Of a DNA stretch of 64,000 nt, positions 21,538 to 32,372 are shown in pieces (the stretch's first letter is position 1; each line of letters starts with the position of its first letter). The notes beneath the pieces are model-generated. The model had not been told where the DNA came from. It worked only from the letters and a program-made list of their open reading frames with translations, and searched no databases. The stretch covers positions 83,325,960 through 83,389,959 of the forward strand of contig OX377206.1 of the NCBI GenBank assembly GCA_947396885.1, in the 5' to 3' direction. The translations under genes and the position numbers were made by a program. Origin of the DNA: Heligmosomoides polygyrus polygyrus (lineage: Eukaryota; Nematoda; Chromadorea; Rhabditida; Heligmosomidae).

Positions 21538-21630
21538 TTTGTGCCAACACAACACGAGGTTTATCGGTGGACCTTTATTTAGCAGGGCCTGACGTTTCGA
21601 CTTGGTCCTGCTCCTCGTGTTGGCACAAAA
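21538..21630. repeat. Inverted repeat around a GCCTGACGTTTCGA motif
   Basis: TTTTTGTGCCAACAC and GTGTTGGCACAAAAA flank GGGCCTGACGTTTCGACTTG. The central motif recurs at about 27640 (GGCCTGACGTTTCGATCTG), so it is a dispersed repeat. Confidence 0.45.
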
Positions 21631-21784
21631 AACTGACTAACAACTTACAGTGCGGAGGTTTGAAGAAGAGAGAAGTTGGAGATTGCTGCACTTTGTATTT
21701 ATCCTTTATTCGGACAGCATGCACTCTCTTGGTCGACTTATCGTAGTGAGTGACACGCTGTGTTCAGTCTCTTGTTGAAGCCAC

Positions 21785-22014
21785 TTAGTACTCCTTCGAG
21801 GCAAGTTCGGTATCAACTGATGGGACCCGCTGATAGATAGGGTCTAGCGAACCCAGACGGGATTTGGGCCTTTGACCGATTCGGGTGTATGCAACATTCG
21901 TCATCTCCTGGATGTCGAATGCGCATCGCGCGACACTTTCTGCTACGTAAAGAGTCTTCGATAAATAAAAGCGACTAGAACTAGGAGTTATGGTGTGAAG
22001 GTTCACCTTGAAGT
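21785..22014 (-). CDS. Candidate terminal exon, unrecognised
   Basis: A phase-0 frame follows an acceptor-like GTGGCAG at about 22015 and runs to TAA at 21785. It reads YLSKTLYVAESVARCAFDIQ and ends with a polar tail (SLDPIYQRVPSVDTELASKE). Its start phase matches the end of the candidate exon 22347-22451 on the same strand, so the two may be joined. The tail looks cytoplasmic, which is speculative. Confidence 0.4.
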
Positions 22015-22346
22015 ACTGCCACGGTTTTCTAATGTTTCGCTTTCAATAGCAAAGAGCACAGCAGACGAAACCCGGACACCTCTCACCTTATAGTGAAATC
22101 TGTTTTTTAAATGCTATGCTAACCTGCTTGCAGTGCGATGGAGACAGAAGTAGCGGTCGTCCGTCCTTGTCACGAGGCACATCATGCGGCTTCTGAGAAA
22201 GGTGTTCGGTGTTTGCGGCTCTGGCTTTTGCCAGCGTGACCTAAAATTGGAATGGTAGAACGAAGATGTTCACGAATGTGCTGAGTGCGGAAGGGACACG
22301 AACATTCAGGAATGAGCACATCAGACGAAGCACGGACACCTCTCAC

Positions 22347-22451
22347 CTTATGCGCCTGCGGCGTCTCAATGACCTCTTCGGAGACTTGTTGGTTACCAAT
22401 TTGAGCTGACCCGATGGATCGCAGTTCTTCCTCTTCCGGTTGCCAGGTGGG
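22347..22451 (-). CDS. Candidate internal exon, unrecognised
   Basis: A 35-codon phase-0 exon between acceptor CCCATTTCAG and donor AAG/GTGAGAGG. It is acidic and polar (PTWQPEEEELRSIGSAQIGN at its start). The donor region is duplicated 260 bp further on. It may join the exon at 21785-22014 and possibly the signal-peptide exon at 23863-24003. No family is recognised. Confidence 0.4.
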
Positions 22452-22805
22452 CTGAAATGGGTGTCTTCGTGAGGGAGAACTCCTTACACCGGTATTCCTC
22501 TGCATTATTGTCAAACAGCTCTATCCGTATCTCCACTGAAGGAGAAAGCGAGGTTTTGATAAAGCGTTTTATGTGCTAGTTAAAAGACCCTCCAAAAAGG
22601 TGCCTCTAATCCTTCTGCGATGGCAAAAGATACCCCTAGTCATAAGATTACGTATTTGCCCTGCTTTGGACATCAGTTCGACTTCTTTTCTTCAGAAATG
22701 CCTTAACCAGATAAAACTCCACTTCCTTCCAAACTGTTTCAATATTTGTCTTCTACCAGGTAAAATTCAATGATCACTAAATTTCAAAGAAATAATCGCA
22801 ACATA

Positions 22806-23724
22806 TTCAATTTTCACGTCAAATTAGACACTTCAAATCAAGCTGGAAACTTTTCTCTACAAAGTGGACGAAACAAACTTGCTACATCAAAAGGTTCGTA
22901 TGTGGATTAGTGGCGAAACGAACCTGATTTAAACTTGTTAATTTTATACATATTGATGCTTCTGAAATCAGACTGAATGTCTTCCAAATCGAAGTGAGCT
23001 TCTCACAGGTTGAACTACGGACTCTGCAAGATGGTTAGAATGATTTTTTTGTTTGAAAAATTGGTCCATCTTTCATTGAGATTTTTTGTTCATCTGACCA
23101 AATACGTGAATTTTTATAAAAAATTTATTCTTTGAAAAATATTATAGTAAAGTTTATTTTAATTTACAAAAAGTCAGCAGTCACATGGTGCATTGAGAGG
23201 AGAGCACTCGATTAGCTCTCTGCGATTTCTGTTTGGTGAATAGTGTAAACGCTGCTTACATTAAGCACCAACTGAGGATATCTGTCTCCACTATTCTTTT
23301 TTTCGTTTACAGGTGTGAAACTCCACGGAAGCAGACATTTAGTTATCAGTCGAATAATTTCGCTACGTCATAGACGATGGCGTGGCACAATCTCTTTTTA
23401 ATAGCATTAAAAAAAGGTCGCTTTTCTGATCTTTAAAAAAGTTTTAAGCCATTATTTTTCCACAGGAAATGAGAATTTCATAAAATTGTAAGCTATGTAT
23501 TTTGTTATTGGGAAGTGATTTAAAACTTTAAAGAAAGTTATACTAGAATTCCTTGAACAAAAATTATTCTAACCTTTTTGGAGAGTATTTAGTTTGACGC
23601 AGAAGAAGCTCATTTCGATTTGGAAGAGTTCGCTCTGATTTCAACTGATTTCAAAAGTCTTAGGTTAGCTTAGAATGGGGTCCATTTTTACGTGAAAAGT
23701 GTCCAACTTGACGTAAAAATGGTA
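22806..23724. mobile_element. Non-autonomous relative of the IS630-like element
   Basis: The 919-bp segment has TA at both ends and diverged versions of the same tips: left TTCAATTTTCACGTCAAATT, right ending TTGACGTAAAAATGGTA. Single degenerate 21-bp units remain (TTAGACACTTC, AAAAGTGTCCAACTT). Subterminal matches include GGTTAGAAT and its inverse ATTCTAACC. No transposase frame remains. Confidence 0.7.
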
Positions 23725-23862
23725 TAAATATATCAAATTATGAAGATAAACGAAGGAAGCAAAAGAGGATGCTCTTTGATTCTGTCATCTTTTAGAAATC
23801 ACAAAAAGACAGTGACAAACTGGACAAAAAAGAAAGAAACGAAAAAGTGAAGAACAACGCAC

Positions 23863-24003
23863 TCGTTTCGGGACAAGTTGTATTTCCATATCGTCTGCTA
23901 TTTCCAGGCATTTGTATTTCTTGGTTTTGAGAGGGTTTTTGCTTCCATAACCGTAGGCAACTGCGAAGCAGGCCGCCAAGGCAAGTAGCAGGTTCATCGG
24001 GTG
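23863..24003 (-). CDS. Candidate first exon of a small secreted protein
   Basis: On the minus strand the acceptor GATTTTCAG is followed after six bases by ATG (23997), as expected for spliced-leader trans-splicing. The 45 codons begin with a signal peptide (MNLLLALAACFAVAYG) followed by a basic and then acidic stretch (NPLKTKKYKCLEIADDMEIQ). They end at donor CGA/GTGCGT in phase 0. Intron 1 would contain the 919-bp transposon at 22806-23724. The next exon is either 22347-22451 or further left. No family is recognised; the signal peptide is the strongest evidence. Confidence 0.5.
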
Positions 24004-24411
24004 CTGAAAATCGTTAAGAATGAGCACGAGCTTCAACGATGACTCGAAAATTCGACAGCTAAAATTAACGTTATCCGGAGTGAGGCAACAAGAACGAAAA
24101 CGAGCGATCCTGGTCGGAGTTTGGATCACTTTATCGTAACAGGTCTAGGAAGAAGCTGGTGCTTTCATAAATTTAAAGGACAGTGCTGTGTGAAATCCAG
24201 TTTTCATTCATCTTCATGCACAGCGACGAGGTTTCTTCAGAATGAAAGCTATTGGGCTAAGAGTCAGTTCTGAAGTTTTGACAGCAGCTCAGTGAATACA
24301 ACAGAAATTGTCGAATGCCTAAACCTGAATTGGTTCCTCTTCTCGTGAGTTTTGCCAAAGATCCGTAGATGCTTCTATTTGTTCATGTAAAGAAAAAAGT
24401 TGTGGGCGTGG

Positions 24412-24890
24412 TAGTGCAGCGGAGAGGGCTGTCGCGTGCACCTCTAATCGAGGTCCATGGTTTGGGTCTTCCGGAGGTCATTCAAGCCCTCTTCCCTCTA
24501 GGGTCGATGAATTAGTTTTGTCTAAGTCAAATCAGTTTCCTTAAGCCTCAAGCGGCTGGTATCAAGGTGTAAGCTATCATAGCAATGTTTTGTTGCGATC
24601 AAAACTTCTAGTGTCAAGCAGAACTTGAATTCGCACCTCCCTCTAACCGGGCGGGAATGCACTACGGGAAGGCATTACACCACCGGCGCCGTTTCATCGA
24701 ACACAACATCCACACCTCGTGGGTATTGTCTGGGATGAACAAAATACTGACACGTTTACCAACTGGCCACCGCAAGTCACCGTAGGCCAGGCAAGTAATG
24801 AAGTTGCCTCCACGGTGATCCGCAGAAGCGGGATGCGTGGCTCATCCCAGAGAGGGGCTGATTAACGTCGTCTTTTATCTTTTATTCTTG
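24412..24890 (+). repeat. SINE-A copy 3, split by a nested SINE
   Basis: The head (GGTAGTGCAGCGGAG onward) runs to TTTTGTCT near 24522, and the body resumes at TTGTCTGGGATGAAC near 24728 through GGGATGCGTGGCTCATCCCA. The TTGTCT at both junctions is the target duplication of the inserted SINE-B. Confidence 0.75.
24523..24727 (-). repeat. SINE-B copy 1, inserted in SINE-A
   Basis: The tRNA-like core in minus orientation (GGCGCCGGTGGTGTAATGCC, then a degenerate B box) is followed by GTTTTGATCGCAACAAAAC. It is bounded by TTGTCT direct repeats. Confidence 0.7.
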
Positions 24891-25004
24891 AATGAACATT
24901 ATAGAATCGTTATCCCAAAAATACCATCCACAGTGGAGATCCTCCGATGGAGGGCAGTGCCAACCTTTGTATCCCAAGTAACCTTTGTTTGTAACAATTT
25001 ATTA

Positions 25005-25185
25005 ACACATTTGCTTAAGCCTGGAGCGGCTGGTAGAGAGGCTATATGTTGTTACGGGATGTTTTGTTGCGATCAAAATTCTTGTGCCAGGCGGGACTTG
25101 AACTCGCATCTTCTGCTTTCCGGGCATCGATGTTCGCCTTACACCACCGGCGCTGTTTGACCGCACGTAACGTCCGCGATATCCA
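25005..25185 (-). repeat. SINE-B copy 2
   Basis: Minus-strand tRNA-like core with CGCCGGTGGTGTAAGGCG, B box GAGTTCAAGTCCCGCC and the GATCGCAACAAAAC segment. On the plus strand it is preceded by CTTAAGCCTGGAGCGGCTGG, shared with copy 1. Confidence 0.65.
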
Positions 25186-25529
25186 TCAAAACATCCTGTA
25201 AGCCTCGACTACGGCTACACGCAACAGCAAGCGCCTTATCAGTCTGTCCCGCCGCATGTCTTTTAATGTGGTCATCGTCGTCAAGCATTGTTATCATTGG
25301 TGAGTGAAGGTTTCTCGATTGCTAAATCTGGAAAGTGCGAAATCACATAAGCGGTCTGTTTTTGCTTTGGACACTTTTTTTGAGTTGGAACAGGATCAGG
25401 TCTCGGCGACTCGTCGCGCAGATTGCTGTTCCTTTGAAGAAACCTCCAACGTGTTTTGAATGTTATCGCAAGATACGACGAGAGAATAAACGCTTATAGA
25501 AAAACGAAATCCACAGAAAGGCTATGAAA

Positions 25530-25650
25530 TCTCTCACCGCGGGAACGGCTTTCAATTTTTTCGCGAGATTTCGCATCAGAAACATCACCAGCTGCGGAAT
25601 CGCCAAGATTTTCGGGCTCTATTCTCAGCTCATACTCCTTCCCAAGTTCA
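25530..25650 (-). CDS. Candidate exon, unrecognised
   Basis: A minus-strand frame with strongly polar coding-like content (IEPENLGDSAAGDVSDAKSR) ends at a possible donor CGCG/GTGAGAG. Acceptor choice is unclear and no partner exon is assigned. Confidence 0.25.
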
Positions 25651-25910
25651 GTCCTTACTTACTGCATGAGATACAGGACACAAAAGGCGTTTACAAGACT
25701 TTGGGAATTTGAAAGAAGCTTGAATTAATCTTGAGCTATTCCGATGTACAATTGGCAACATCTGACGTCGGTGCACGAAAGAGTGCGGGAGTGATTAGAG
25801 CAAACGGTTCCTCAACAAGTCACTGGTGGCATCTTCTTCAACAGTGTCCTTTTGCCATTGCTTGGGTTTTTGCAATGATGAGGACGGTTCACGTGCCCTA
25901 TACTACAAAA

Positions 25911-26182
25911 AAGGATAAAGGACGGCGTTACTCAATCCCTTTGGGATGCGCCACGCATTCTACTTCTACGGGATGTCATGAAAGGGAATTGAATTTGGCC
26001 ATGCAATGACTTGCGGTGGCCATTCGATGAACAAGTCAGCGCTCTACCTTTTCCAGACAAGTCTAGTACCAATTCACCGACCCAGGGGGATGGAAGGCTT
26101 GGTTGGCCTGGGCGGGAAATCCGAACCAGGAACCTGGTATCGGGTGCACGCTACAGCCGGCGCCTCCTTCGACTGCACTACA
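25911..26182 (-). repeat. SINE-A copy 4
   Basis: Full-length minus-strand copy: tail GGATAAAGGACGG at the left, GGGATGCGCC, CTTGTCTGGAA-like body, and the tRNA-like head ending in CAGCCGGCGCCTCC near 26165. Confidence 0.85.
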
Positions 26183-26403
26183 TAATACCTTATACTATGC
26201 GTAATGAAAAGCAAAAAACTGTGATGAACTCGAAGCGTTGTGATTGTGACTACCGTATGGTTTACTCACTTGCAGAGGAACTACACTCGTTCGAGTGACG
26301 GTCGACTTGGACAGAGCTCCTTTGAGATATTGTCTTCAACGGAGGTGTTCATAGAAGCTACTGTTTTCTAGCACATGATACCCAGGTAGAGCTTCGATTT
26401 GTT

Positions 26404-26660
26404 GCTTGTGGCGTCGCGGTCAGTGGAGGCGAGGGCTGTACGCATGTACTCGATCCAAGGCTCTTCATTCGGGTCCCGCCCAAGGCAACAAAGCTTTGCA
26501 TCCCTCTAGTATCGATGGTGCGGTACTAGTCTTTGGAAGGAGCAGTCTTATTCATTGGCTGGCCACAGAAACTCATTATATAGGCCAAATTAACGCACTA
26601 ATTGAGCTTGCGACATGCCGTATAAGTAGAACGCCATACTCCTATCCCCAAAGCAGAACG
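26404..26660 (+). repeat. SINE-A copy 5, diverged
   Basis: Degenerate head (GCGTCGCGGTCAGTGGAGGC, TTCGGGTCCCGCCC) and body (ATTGGCTGGCCACAG, GCCGTATAAGTAGAACGCC). It is older than most copies. Confidence 0.5.
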
Positions 26661-26884
26661 GTGCCGTCGTTCATGTAAATGGTCAGTGAAAGAGAGCGAA
26701 AGGTGGACCGGTAAATATTTCATGAAAAACGCAGGGAAAATGAAGCCTTCTGTTGACGTATTTGAAAAAAAGAGTTCACTTTAATGTTTCTTCGCCTAGT
26801 ATTACCCACGGGAACTATATACATAGATACAATTCAAATCAGTTTAAACTGATTTGAATTGTTTCTATCAAGACCATCAGCTTA

Positions 26885-27105
26885 ACTGGCTCCATGCTGA
26901 TATCAGCGGCCAGGTCATCCCGGATACGGGTGAGTGCTGATCGGTCCCACGAGGTGTGGATGTTGCGTTCGATCAAACGGCGCCGGTGGTGTAAAGGCGT
27001 AGAGCATTCCCGCCCGGTCAGAGGGAGGTGCGGGTTCGAGTCCCGCCTGGCGCTAGAAGTTTTGATCGCAACAAAACATTGTTGTGGCAGCTTATATACA
27101 TAGAT
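26885..27105 (+). repeat. SINE-B copy 3 with clear tRNA-like core
   Basis: 26978-27052 reads like a tRNA: acceptor-like GGCGCCG/TGGCGCT, A box TGGTGTAAAGG, and a perfect T arm GCGGG-TTCGAGT-CCCGC. The anticodon arm does not fold cleanly, so it is a tRNA-derived SINE. It is preceded by CCCACGAGGTGTGGATGTTG and followed by GTTTTGATCGCAACAAAAC. Confidence 0.7.
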
Positions 27106-27225
27106 GTTCACGAATGAGGAAAGGAATATTAGGCTCTTGAGCTGTTGAACTATCTAGAACTTCTTCAATATACAAAATTGTAAAATCGCGAGGCAGAACA
27201 ACTTTCTTAACCTATAGGAGCATAA

Positions 27226-27368
27226 GCCCTAATTTACACTTGCGCCGCCACGCGGCGCGGCACCACGGCCGTCATAGATATCGATTTTCCGCGCCGCTCG
27301 ATCGATATCTATCTCGACTACGGTGTCGCGCTGCGCAGCGGCGCAGCGGCGCAACTATAAACTAGGGC
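27226..27368. mobile_element. GC-rich MITE with TAA duplication (Harbinger-like)
   Basis: Inverted arms GCCCTAATTTACACTTGCG and CGCAACTATAAACTAGGGC are flanked by TAA (27223-27225, 27369-27371). The inside contains GATAGATATCGATCGAGCG-type palindromes and GCGGCGC runs. A 3-bp TWA duplication is typical of PIF/Harbinger MITEs. Confidence 0.6.
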
Positions 27369-27371
27369 TAA

Positions 27372-28310
27372 GGGAGTGCAACCTTATTTTAAAAGCAAAT
27401 CAAGATGCCTTGGGTCTATCTCTGCGTGGTTTCAAGAATTTACTGTTGCGTTCGCAATGAACATCATCGGATGTTTTTTGTACTCTTTCTATTGTACTTT
27501 ATTGTCGCACCTTGGATGCTGTTTTTAACTATGCACTTCTACATGTGGCTGCGGCCTATGTTTTGAATAAATACGTAAATAAATAGATATGCAAATACTT
27601 CTGTGGTAAAAGAGGTTTCAAGGCGGATCAATTGTATTCAAAGGCCTGACGTTTCGATCTGATCATTATCTTCAGACCTAAAAACGGTACACTGATTCGA
27701 GAATGTTATCTTCTTGTCCAAACGCCTCCTCAAACCTGCTCCATCGAAAGCCGTCCTAAGTGCAGAGCGAAACAATTCCAGCTAGTGAAAGATAAAAAAC
27801 CCAGACGACGCTCACCGCCATCCTGCCTAGAAAAGGATTTGAGGCGTACTGGAGTTTAGAAAAGAAATTCGGCTTTGAATAGTCGAAATGAATTTCCTCG
27901 ATCACTAACGTCTTCTTGCCGTTCCTTACGAATTTCTAGTTTTACACTGATCAGGAGTGATATGGGTGGCTTTAAGAATGGTCATGGTATAACCAAATAG
28001 CAAGTGTGACTTGAGCTATTTTTAGGAGCATGTCGAAACATCGGGACTGTCGATAATGTTGATCCCCTACCTTGCTTACAACTTCGTTCGCCACAGAGCC
28101 GCTTATGGATGATGTCCAGGTTTTAGGAAGAGAGGAGCTGGCAAATATTTGCTTTGAGTTTACGCATGCTGCTAATGCTGACTCCGGAAAAGATTTTAGA
28201 GACAGCTAATGTTGTCGATTTTTTAATTTTTGTATACGAGAGGTGGTTCTCCCTTTCTACTCTCGATCTTGCAAAAATATCGAAAGATATGGGGTAAAAC
28301 TGTTCAGTAA
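27372..28310. other. No recognisable gene
   Basis: Holds a copy of the GGCCTGACGTTTCGATCTG repeat near 27640 and otherwise nothing that I can support as an exon or RNA. Confidence 0.4.
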
Positions 28311-28311
28311 G

Positions 28312-28603
28312 TATAAGGATAAAGGGAGGCGTTACTCAATCCTTTTTGGGATGCGCCACCCGTTCTACTACGGTATATTGTGGAGGTGAATTGAACTCGT
28401 ATTTGGTCACACAATGGCATGCGGTGGACAGCCGATAAACAAGTCAGCGCGTTATTCTTCCCAGACAAGTCTGGTACCAATTCACCGACTCTGGAGTGTT
28501 GGAAGGCTTGCTTGGCCTGAGCGGGAAATCCGAACCAAGAATTTGGCATTGGGTGCACGCAACAGCCGGCACCTCCCCGACTGCACTACATGCGCGCAAA
28601 ACA
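28312..28603 (-). repeat. SINE-A copy 6
   Basis: Full-length minus-strand copy with AAGGATAAAGGGAGGCG tail side, GGGATGCGCC, CCAGACAAGTCTGGTACC and the head ending CTGCACTACATGCGCGC. Confidence 0.85.
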
Positions 28604-28900
28604 GTCCAGCAGGCCAAAGAATTGTAAACTTGTGCATAATGTCTTTCCAGAACAAAATTGTGCACTGAGATCAACATAAATTCCAAAGCGATCTTTGAAA
28701 AAATGGGGTAGTACAATAACGGTCTAATTCTTTGACCTCTGGGCATAAAAAGTGCAAATGAACCTTTTCGCCGGCAAAACTCTTCATATAGAACACCGTT
28801 AAAAATGAACATTATATTTAGAGTTAACGTCGAACCCTCTCTATCGGGTGATGGGGGAAAAGCCTGGTAAATATAACAAAAGTTGTTCGGTGACCTATAT

Positions 28901-29054
28901 TCATGCTATCGCGGAAGACTCCTCGCTCGAGATATTCTCATCCGCAGGTACACGCTTCTGACAGGCCAGAAAAGAAAAGAAGATTTGGTTCAATTTTAGC
29001 CTTATTGGTAACCTTACAAGTGAGACCACCGAAATCCTTGTGTTTGATAGCTCT
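28901..29054 (-). CDS. Candidate last two exons of an unrecognised gene
   Basis: A terminal exon (28901-28957) follows the strong acceptor CTGGCCTGTCAG and encodes an acidic tail (KRVPADENISSEESSAIA, stop TGA). Upstream, 29018-29054 gives ELSNTRISVVSL between a TAG acceptor and donor CTT/GTAAGG, and its end phase (0) fits. Splice fit supports it; function is unknown. The charged tail could be cytoplasmic. A possible upstream start is at 30170. Confidence 0.4.
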
Positions 29055-29934
29055 CTACGATGACGTTGACATAAAATGTTATGGGATTCGACACGCATTT
29101 AAAGTTACCTGGAACAGCTCTTCACGCGTTAGTAGTGTGCCGGACTTTTATGTTGAGATTTTTTATTAATGGCTTAATAAAGGTAATAGTAATATGTAGT
29201 AATAATAAAGTCCACCAATAAAGAAGATTCACCACAATAACCTACAGGCACACTGTTAACACCTGAGCATCATGTCGAAGTTTTACAAAGGGAGGAGCTA
29301 AGATTAATTTGGCTCTGCATTTGAGTACTTTTGAAGAATGCCCCTGATTCCACATTTAGATCTCACTAACACCAAATCTCGGCATAAATGCCCAGGGTTT
29401 TAATCCACTGTAGATATGCAACTAGATTAATATAACGGCACCATTCGGTTGGAGTCTTGACGCTGTCGCTATCTTCAAAATTGGGAAGGACTCGAAAGCC
29501 TTCACAAAGTTGCTTCTCAACGAACTAGTTGTTTCTGCAGAGATATCCACGTTTCATAGAACGAAGTATGGGGGAATAGGAAACCTCAAAGTGGTCAAAC
29601 TTTCAAATAACCGTCTGATGGAAATCGAAAGGAATAAATGAGTATGACTTTATGAATATACCCCGTCGATTGGTGTTTAAGGAAACATTATTTAGAAATG
29701 TGTTTCTGTATCTCTTAGTAATTAGCGAGAAGGTAAACGGGCAGTGACCAGAAATGGTTTTGCAGGAAAAAGACTGACAATGCGAAGCGGTGAGACGTGA
29801 GAACCAGTTAATGATACGTCGGCGATCATCTGAACTTGTTTCCCTAACCACAGCAGCGAAGCTTGTTCAGTGGGGAAGGTTGGTATCCGCGGTGCAGGCG
29901 ACGGACGATCCGCGGCAAAACGACGACCTGCATG

Positions 29935-30170
29935 GGGCTGGTGGGCAGGCGTGTGTCGGAGTTTTCGGAAAGAAGTCGAATAGCGGTCGCACGCTGAGCT
30001 TCGGAGGCTGACGAAAGTGATGAGTGAGTGTGATCAGCACACTGAATCGAATCACCTGACCTAAATGCGCTTCGAGCGTCGACTTGCTGAAACGAGTTGC
30101 AAGTGCGCTTGAGACCTCTCGAACCGGATCGCTTACGGAAGTCGAGCGTGTTCTCATTTCGCTGATCCAT
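29935..30170 (-). CDS. Candidate 5' exon, serine/arginine-rich, unrecognised
   Basis: GC-rich island relative to its neighbours. From ATG at 30170 a minus-strand frame (MDQRNENTLDFRKRSGSRGL at its start) stays open through S-, R- and H-rich sequence. A second frame is also open, so the reading is not certain. Possible donors include CCATGCAG/GTCGTC near 29930. It might be the 5' part of the gene ending at 28901. Confidence 0.3.
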
Positions 30171-30767
30171 TGTTCAAACAGCGAATATCATTCGGCTAAG
30201 CGAGCGGTGCATTGCTTTCACGGTTCAATCACCTTTAAGAATGCAGCTGAACAGAGAGTGCAACTCGCTTCTACTAGCCTCAGCCTAGTGATCATAGATC
30301 TTCATATCCAGTGTAAAACGCAGAAAATTCTAAGAAGATATTTACTAATGTAGATCATCTGCTAATGTAGATGTCGTAAAATTTCTATCTCTGTCGAGCT
30401 TATTTAAAAAGGAAGGAACAGCGAAATTTCCAATTTCCAATTGTTGAGATTGCGCCATGCACTTGTTCGATAGCTTACGGTGTTCACTTGAATGACAGCT
30501 TAAGTGCCATGTACAAGAAATTTGCAGTTAAAAAATATATACCCCTTTGTTCTTGCAACCTAGGCATTGTAACTAGTTGTGTTGTGTTTTTTTTGTCAAC
30601 TTTATTTAGCATAACGTGCCTGAGGTTCGTCTTTCTTCCTTCTTTCAGTAGTCTTCAGGGGCACATTGGCATCACCACTAAGGGCCAATGTTCGCTCTGT
30701 GACAGACGACCGTTAGGGACGAAAAATATAAAATAAGAATACAACAGTATTCAAATGTTGATAGACG

Positions 30768-31034
30768 ACGTTGGTCAATTCCTGTTGTGTTGCGCCACGC
30801 GTTCTACCACTAAGGGTTATCGCGGATGCAACTTGACTGCGTATTTCCTTCATACAATGGCTTCTGGTGGCAAGCCGATGAACGACTCAGTATTCTATCC
30901 TTCTCACAAGGCTGGGGCCATTTCCTCTGCTCCAAAGGGATGGAACGCTTGTTCGCCCAGGCGGAAGATCCCAGACAAGAACCTGTAATTAGGTGCATGC
31001 GACAGTTGGCGCCGTCTCGGACTGCGCCACCATA
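30768..31034 (-). repeat. SINE-A copy 7, diverged
   Basis: TTGCGCCACGCGTTCTACCA at the left, TCTCACAAGGCTGGGGCCAT in the body, and the head region CAGTTGGCGCCGTCTCGGAC at the right. Confidence 0.6.
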
Positions 31035-32095
31035 TTTTATATTACGCTTCTATCATTGATATTGTTATTTTTAAATTTGTTCGTAGGGCGCATATGGTGA
31101 TTGGCGTCTCCATTCACTCCTTGAGTTTCTGCTAGAGATCCAACAGCCGTTCCGTGATGAGAGGGTTTTGATTTAAATTTAGGGGATATGGTTGTGCGGC
31201 ATAGGATGCCCGACGCAACTGGAATTTGACGGTGGTCTCTCTCCCCCCCCCCGCTGGACTAGGATAGATTCTTATTTTTATAATATAAACGAGAGAAGTA
31301 TAATATAGAATAAAAAATAGTGAGAAATATAAGAAATTTTGAAAAATCAATCCTTATGCCCATCTTTGCCGAACTTTCGTTTTGAACAAAATATTCTTTA
31401 GTTGAGATCAACACAAAATTTTTGAAATAACTATTAAGCGAACCTAAAGTTCGGTAACGCGATCCTAGGGATGGATGTAGAATTAGTTGACAATCCATAA
31501 CTAATTAGCCAATTAGTGATGAACTCATAATCCTCTACTGTGTCTCGAATTTTGTTGAATTATTTTATACATGAAAATTCCTGCTACAAAGCAAGCATAC
31601 TAATAAGAGAACCACGACAAGGCAAGAACAAAGTTAAAAAAACAAAACAACACGGTAAAGAATGAGTGTTTCGAAGCTGTGTTACTCAAAAACTTGTTTT
31701 TCTAACAAATAAATATCGTGGCAGTACTAAATACTAAGGTTCTTGTTAGTACCTAAATTTTAGTTCAGTATTCTGTACGAACTTGAGTAAAGAGAAGGAT
31801 TCCTGAAAATAAAAGTTTGAAAGAGTGAGCCTTAAAAAATCGCTATTGCAAAACTTTATGTAAATGACGTTCAAACTATTGGTCAAAAATATAGTGACAC
31901 TATGGACATATGCATAGTGCAACATCAACCTCTCAGCCCACTCTATGGTTTTCGCTTTCTCAAAGTTACAAAATCTCGCTCTCACTGAAGAGGCAAAAGG
32001 TTGATCACCGTTCAAACAACGTCAACATTTTGGAACACCTTGTAGAGTTAGGAACGTCAGTTTTCGATGTTCAAATCATAGGAGGATGTTCTTAG
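31035..32095. other. AT-rich, no recognisable gene
   Basis: Contains a C run (31242-31252) and scattered AT-rich frames. No splice-consistent exon was found. Confidence 0.4.
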
Positions 32096-32097
32096 AT

Positions 32098-32372
32098 GGC
32101 GCACGTAGTAGCGCAGTAGAAATAACGGTTAATTTTCGCGTGCTTTTCTAATCAAGGTTGTTAGTTCGGATTTTCTGCCCAGGGTAAGCAAACCTTCCAT
32201 CCCTCCGTAGTAAGGTGAATTCGCATCGAACTTGTCTGCGAAGGATAAAATACTGATTCGTCCATCGGCTAGCCACCGCAAGCCATTTTATAGGCCGATT
32301 GCGCAATTAAATTGCCTCCACGTAGAAAGAGAACACATCGTAAAATGGACTGATCAGCGCCGTCAGTCATGC
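32098..32372 (+). repeat. SINE-A copy 8, diverged
   Basis: Head GCACGTAGTAGCGCAGTAG, degenerate B box GTTAGTTCGGATTTTC, body GAACTTGTCTGCGAAGGAT and CATCGGCTAGCCACCGCAAG. Confidence 0.65.

Noticed and set aside
26978..27052. Possible functional tRNA gene
   Set aside because: The T arm and boxes are good but the anticodon arm does not fold cleanly, and the segment is shared with other SINE-B copies.
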